NCBI RefSeq assembly: GCF_900113045.1
Contig: NZ_FONY01000002.1
Coordinates: 169,852-233,851 of the forward strand
Source: Thermoflexibacter ruber
Lineage (GTDB): Bacteria > Bacteroidota > Bacteroidia > Cytophagales > Thermoflexibacteraceae
DNA: 64,000 nucleotides
Direction of reading: 5' to 3'
Shown here: in pieces, positions 63,896 to 64,000 of the stretch
Layout of the letters: the number at the start of each line of letters is the position of its first letter
Numbering within the stretch: position 1 is the first letter of the stretch
Program-made: the position numbers and the translations under genes
Notes under the pieces: generated by a model
What the model was told of the DNA's origin: nothing
The model's input: only the letters and a program-made list of their open reading frames with translations
Databases searched by the model: none

Positions 63896-64000
63896 ATGAA
63901 AAATCTTGTAACTGTACTTTTTTGCTTGTTTATCACCACCTTACAAGCAAAAATTCCACTTCCCGAACACCCAAGACCCGACTTTGAGCGAGCAGATTGG
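63896..64000 (+). CDS. Glycoside hydrolase family 2 protein, N-terminus only
   Basis: The last 35 codons of the window open a gene that continues past the right edge. It begins with a signal peptide (MKNLVTVLFCLFITTLQA), then IPLPEHPRPDFERADW. The HPRPDFER-W start matches the N-terminus of exported GH2 beta-galactosidase/glucuronidase-like enzymes, whose next residues are usually LNGxW. The specificity cannot be told from this fragment. Confidence 0.7.
   Translation, partial: MKNLVTVLFCLFITTLQAKIPLPEHPRPDFERADW

Overview
The window looks like a chromosomal segment of a low-GC member of the Bacteroidota, most likely a Cytophagales-type bacterium. The evidence is a SusC/SusD pair, a giant secreted protein ending in a type IX secretion (T9SS) sorting domain, several TonB-dependent or beta-barrel outer-membrane proteins, an ECF sigma/anti-sigma pair, -7 promoter elements of the TAnnTTTG type, and very little Shine-Dalgarno signal. 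No rRNA, tRNA, CRISPR array, prophage or complete insertion sequence was seen. The order-level placement is inference.

Layout. 0-4 kb: the 5' part of a CHAT-protease/AAA-ATPase gene (runs off the left edge), an amino-acid permease and a TrpB2-type tryptophan synthase beta chain. 4.4-15.5 kb: one 3699-codon gene for a repetitive T9SS-secreted surface protein. 15.6-24.7 kb: two polytopic membrane proteins of unknown function, an HtrA/DegP protease, Lon protease and a glutaryl-CoA-dehydrogenase-like enzyme. 24.8-29.9 kb: a SusD lipoprotein and SusC transporter. 30.3-35.4 kb: a circularly permuted ATP-grasp/alpha-E pair, triosephosphate isomerase, SmpB and an RsmB-type rRNA methyltransferase. 36-39.6 kb: ketol-acid reductoisomerase, an FAH-family enzyme, HisF, and a GxxExxY nuclease-fold gene set inside a 98-bp repeat array. 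39.7-50.2 kb: a ChaN-like protein with a membrane partner, a histone-deacetylase-like enzyme, a Cof-type HAD phosphatase, a TPR/SpoIIE-type phosphatase, a TPM protein, a TonB-dependent receptor, and DUF3109 and DUF192 proteins. 50.3-55.5 kb: a DUF1593 hydrolase, a repeat-dense 850-bp gap, succinyl-CoA synthetase beta and two envelope proteins. 55.7-64 kb: rpsF-rpsR-rplI, a TIR membrane protein with a secreted homologue of its own outer domain, a pirin, an ECF sigma/anti-sigma/barrel cluster, AnmK and the start of a glycoside hydrolase family 2 gene.

Most genes are housekeeping or envelope functions in short transcription units separated by strong hairpin terminators. The most interesting parts are (1) the TIR-transmembrane-sensor protein and its adjacent secreted paralogue, a possible undescribed signalling or defence pair; (2) two MITE-like palindromic elements sharing an internal architecture, one with 14-bp terminal inverted repeats and a perfect 10-bp target duplication; (3) the GxxExxY gene embedded in a repeat family; (4) the giant T9SS protein built from two different repeat families; and (5) the truncated CHAT-AAA gene at the left edge.
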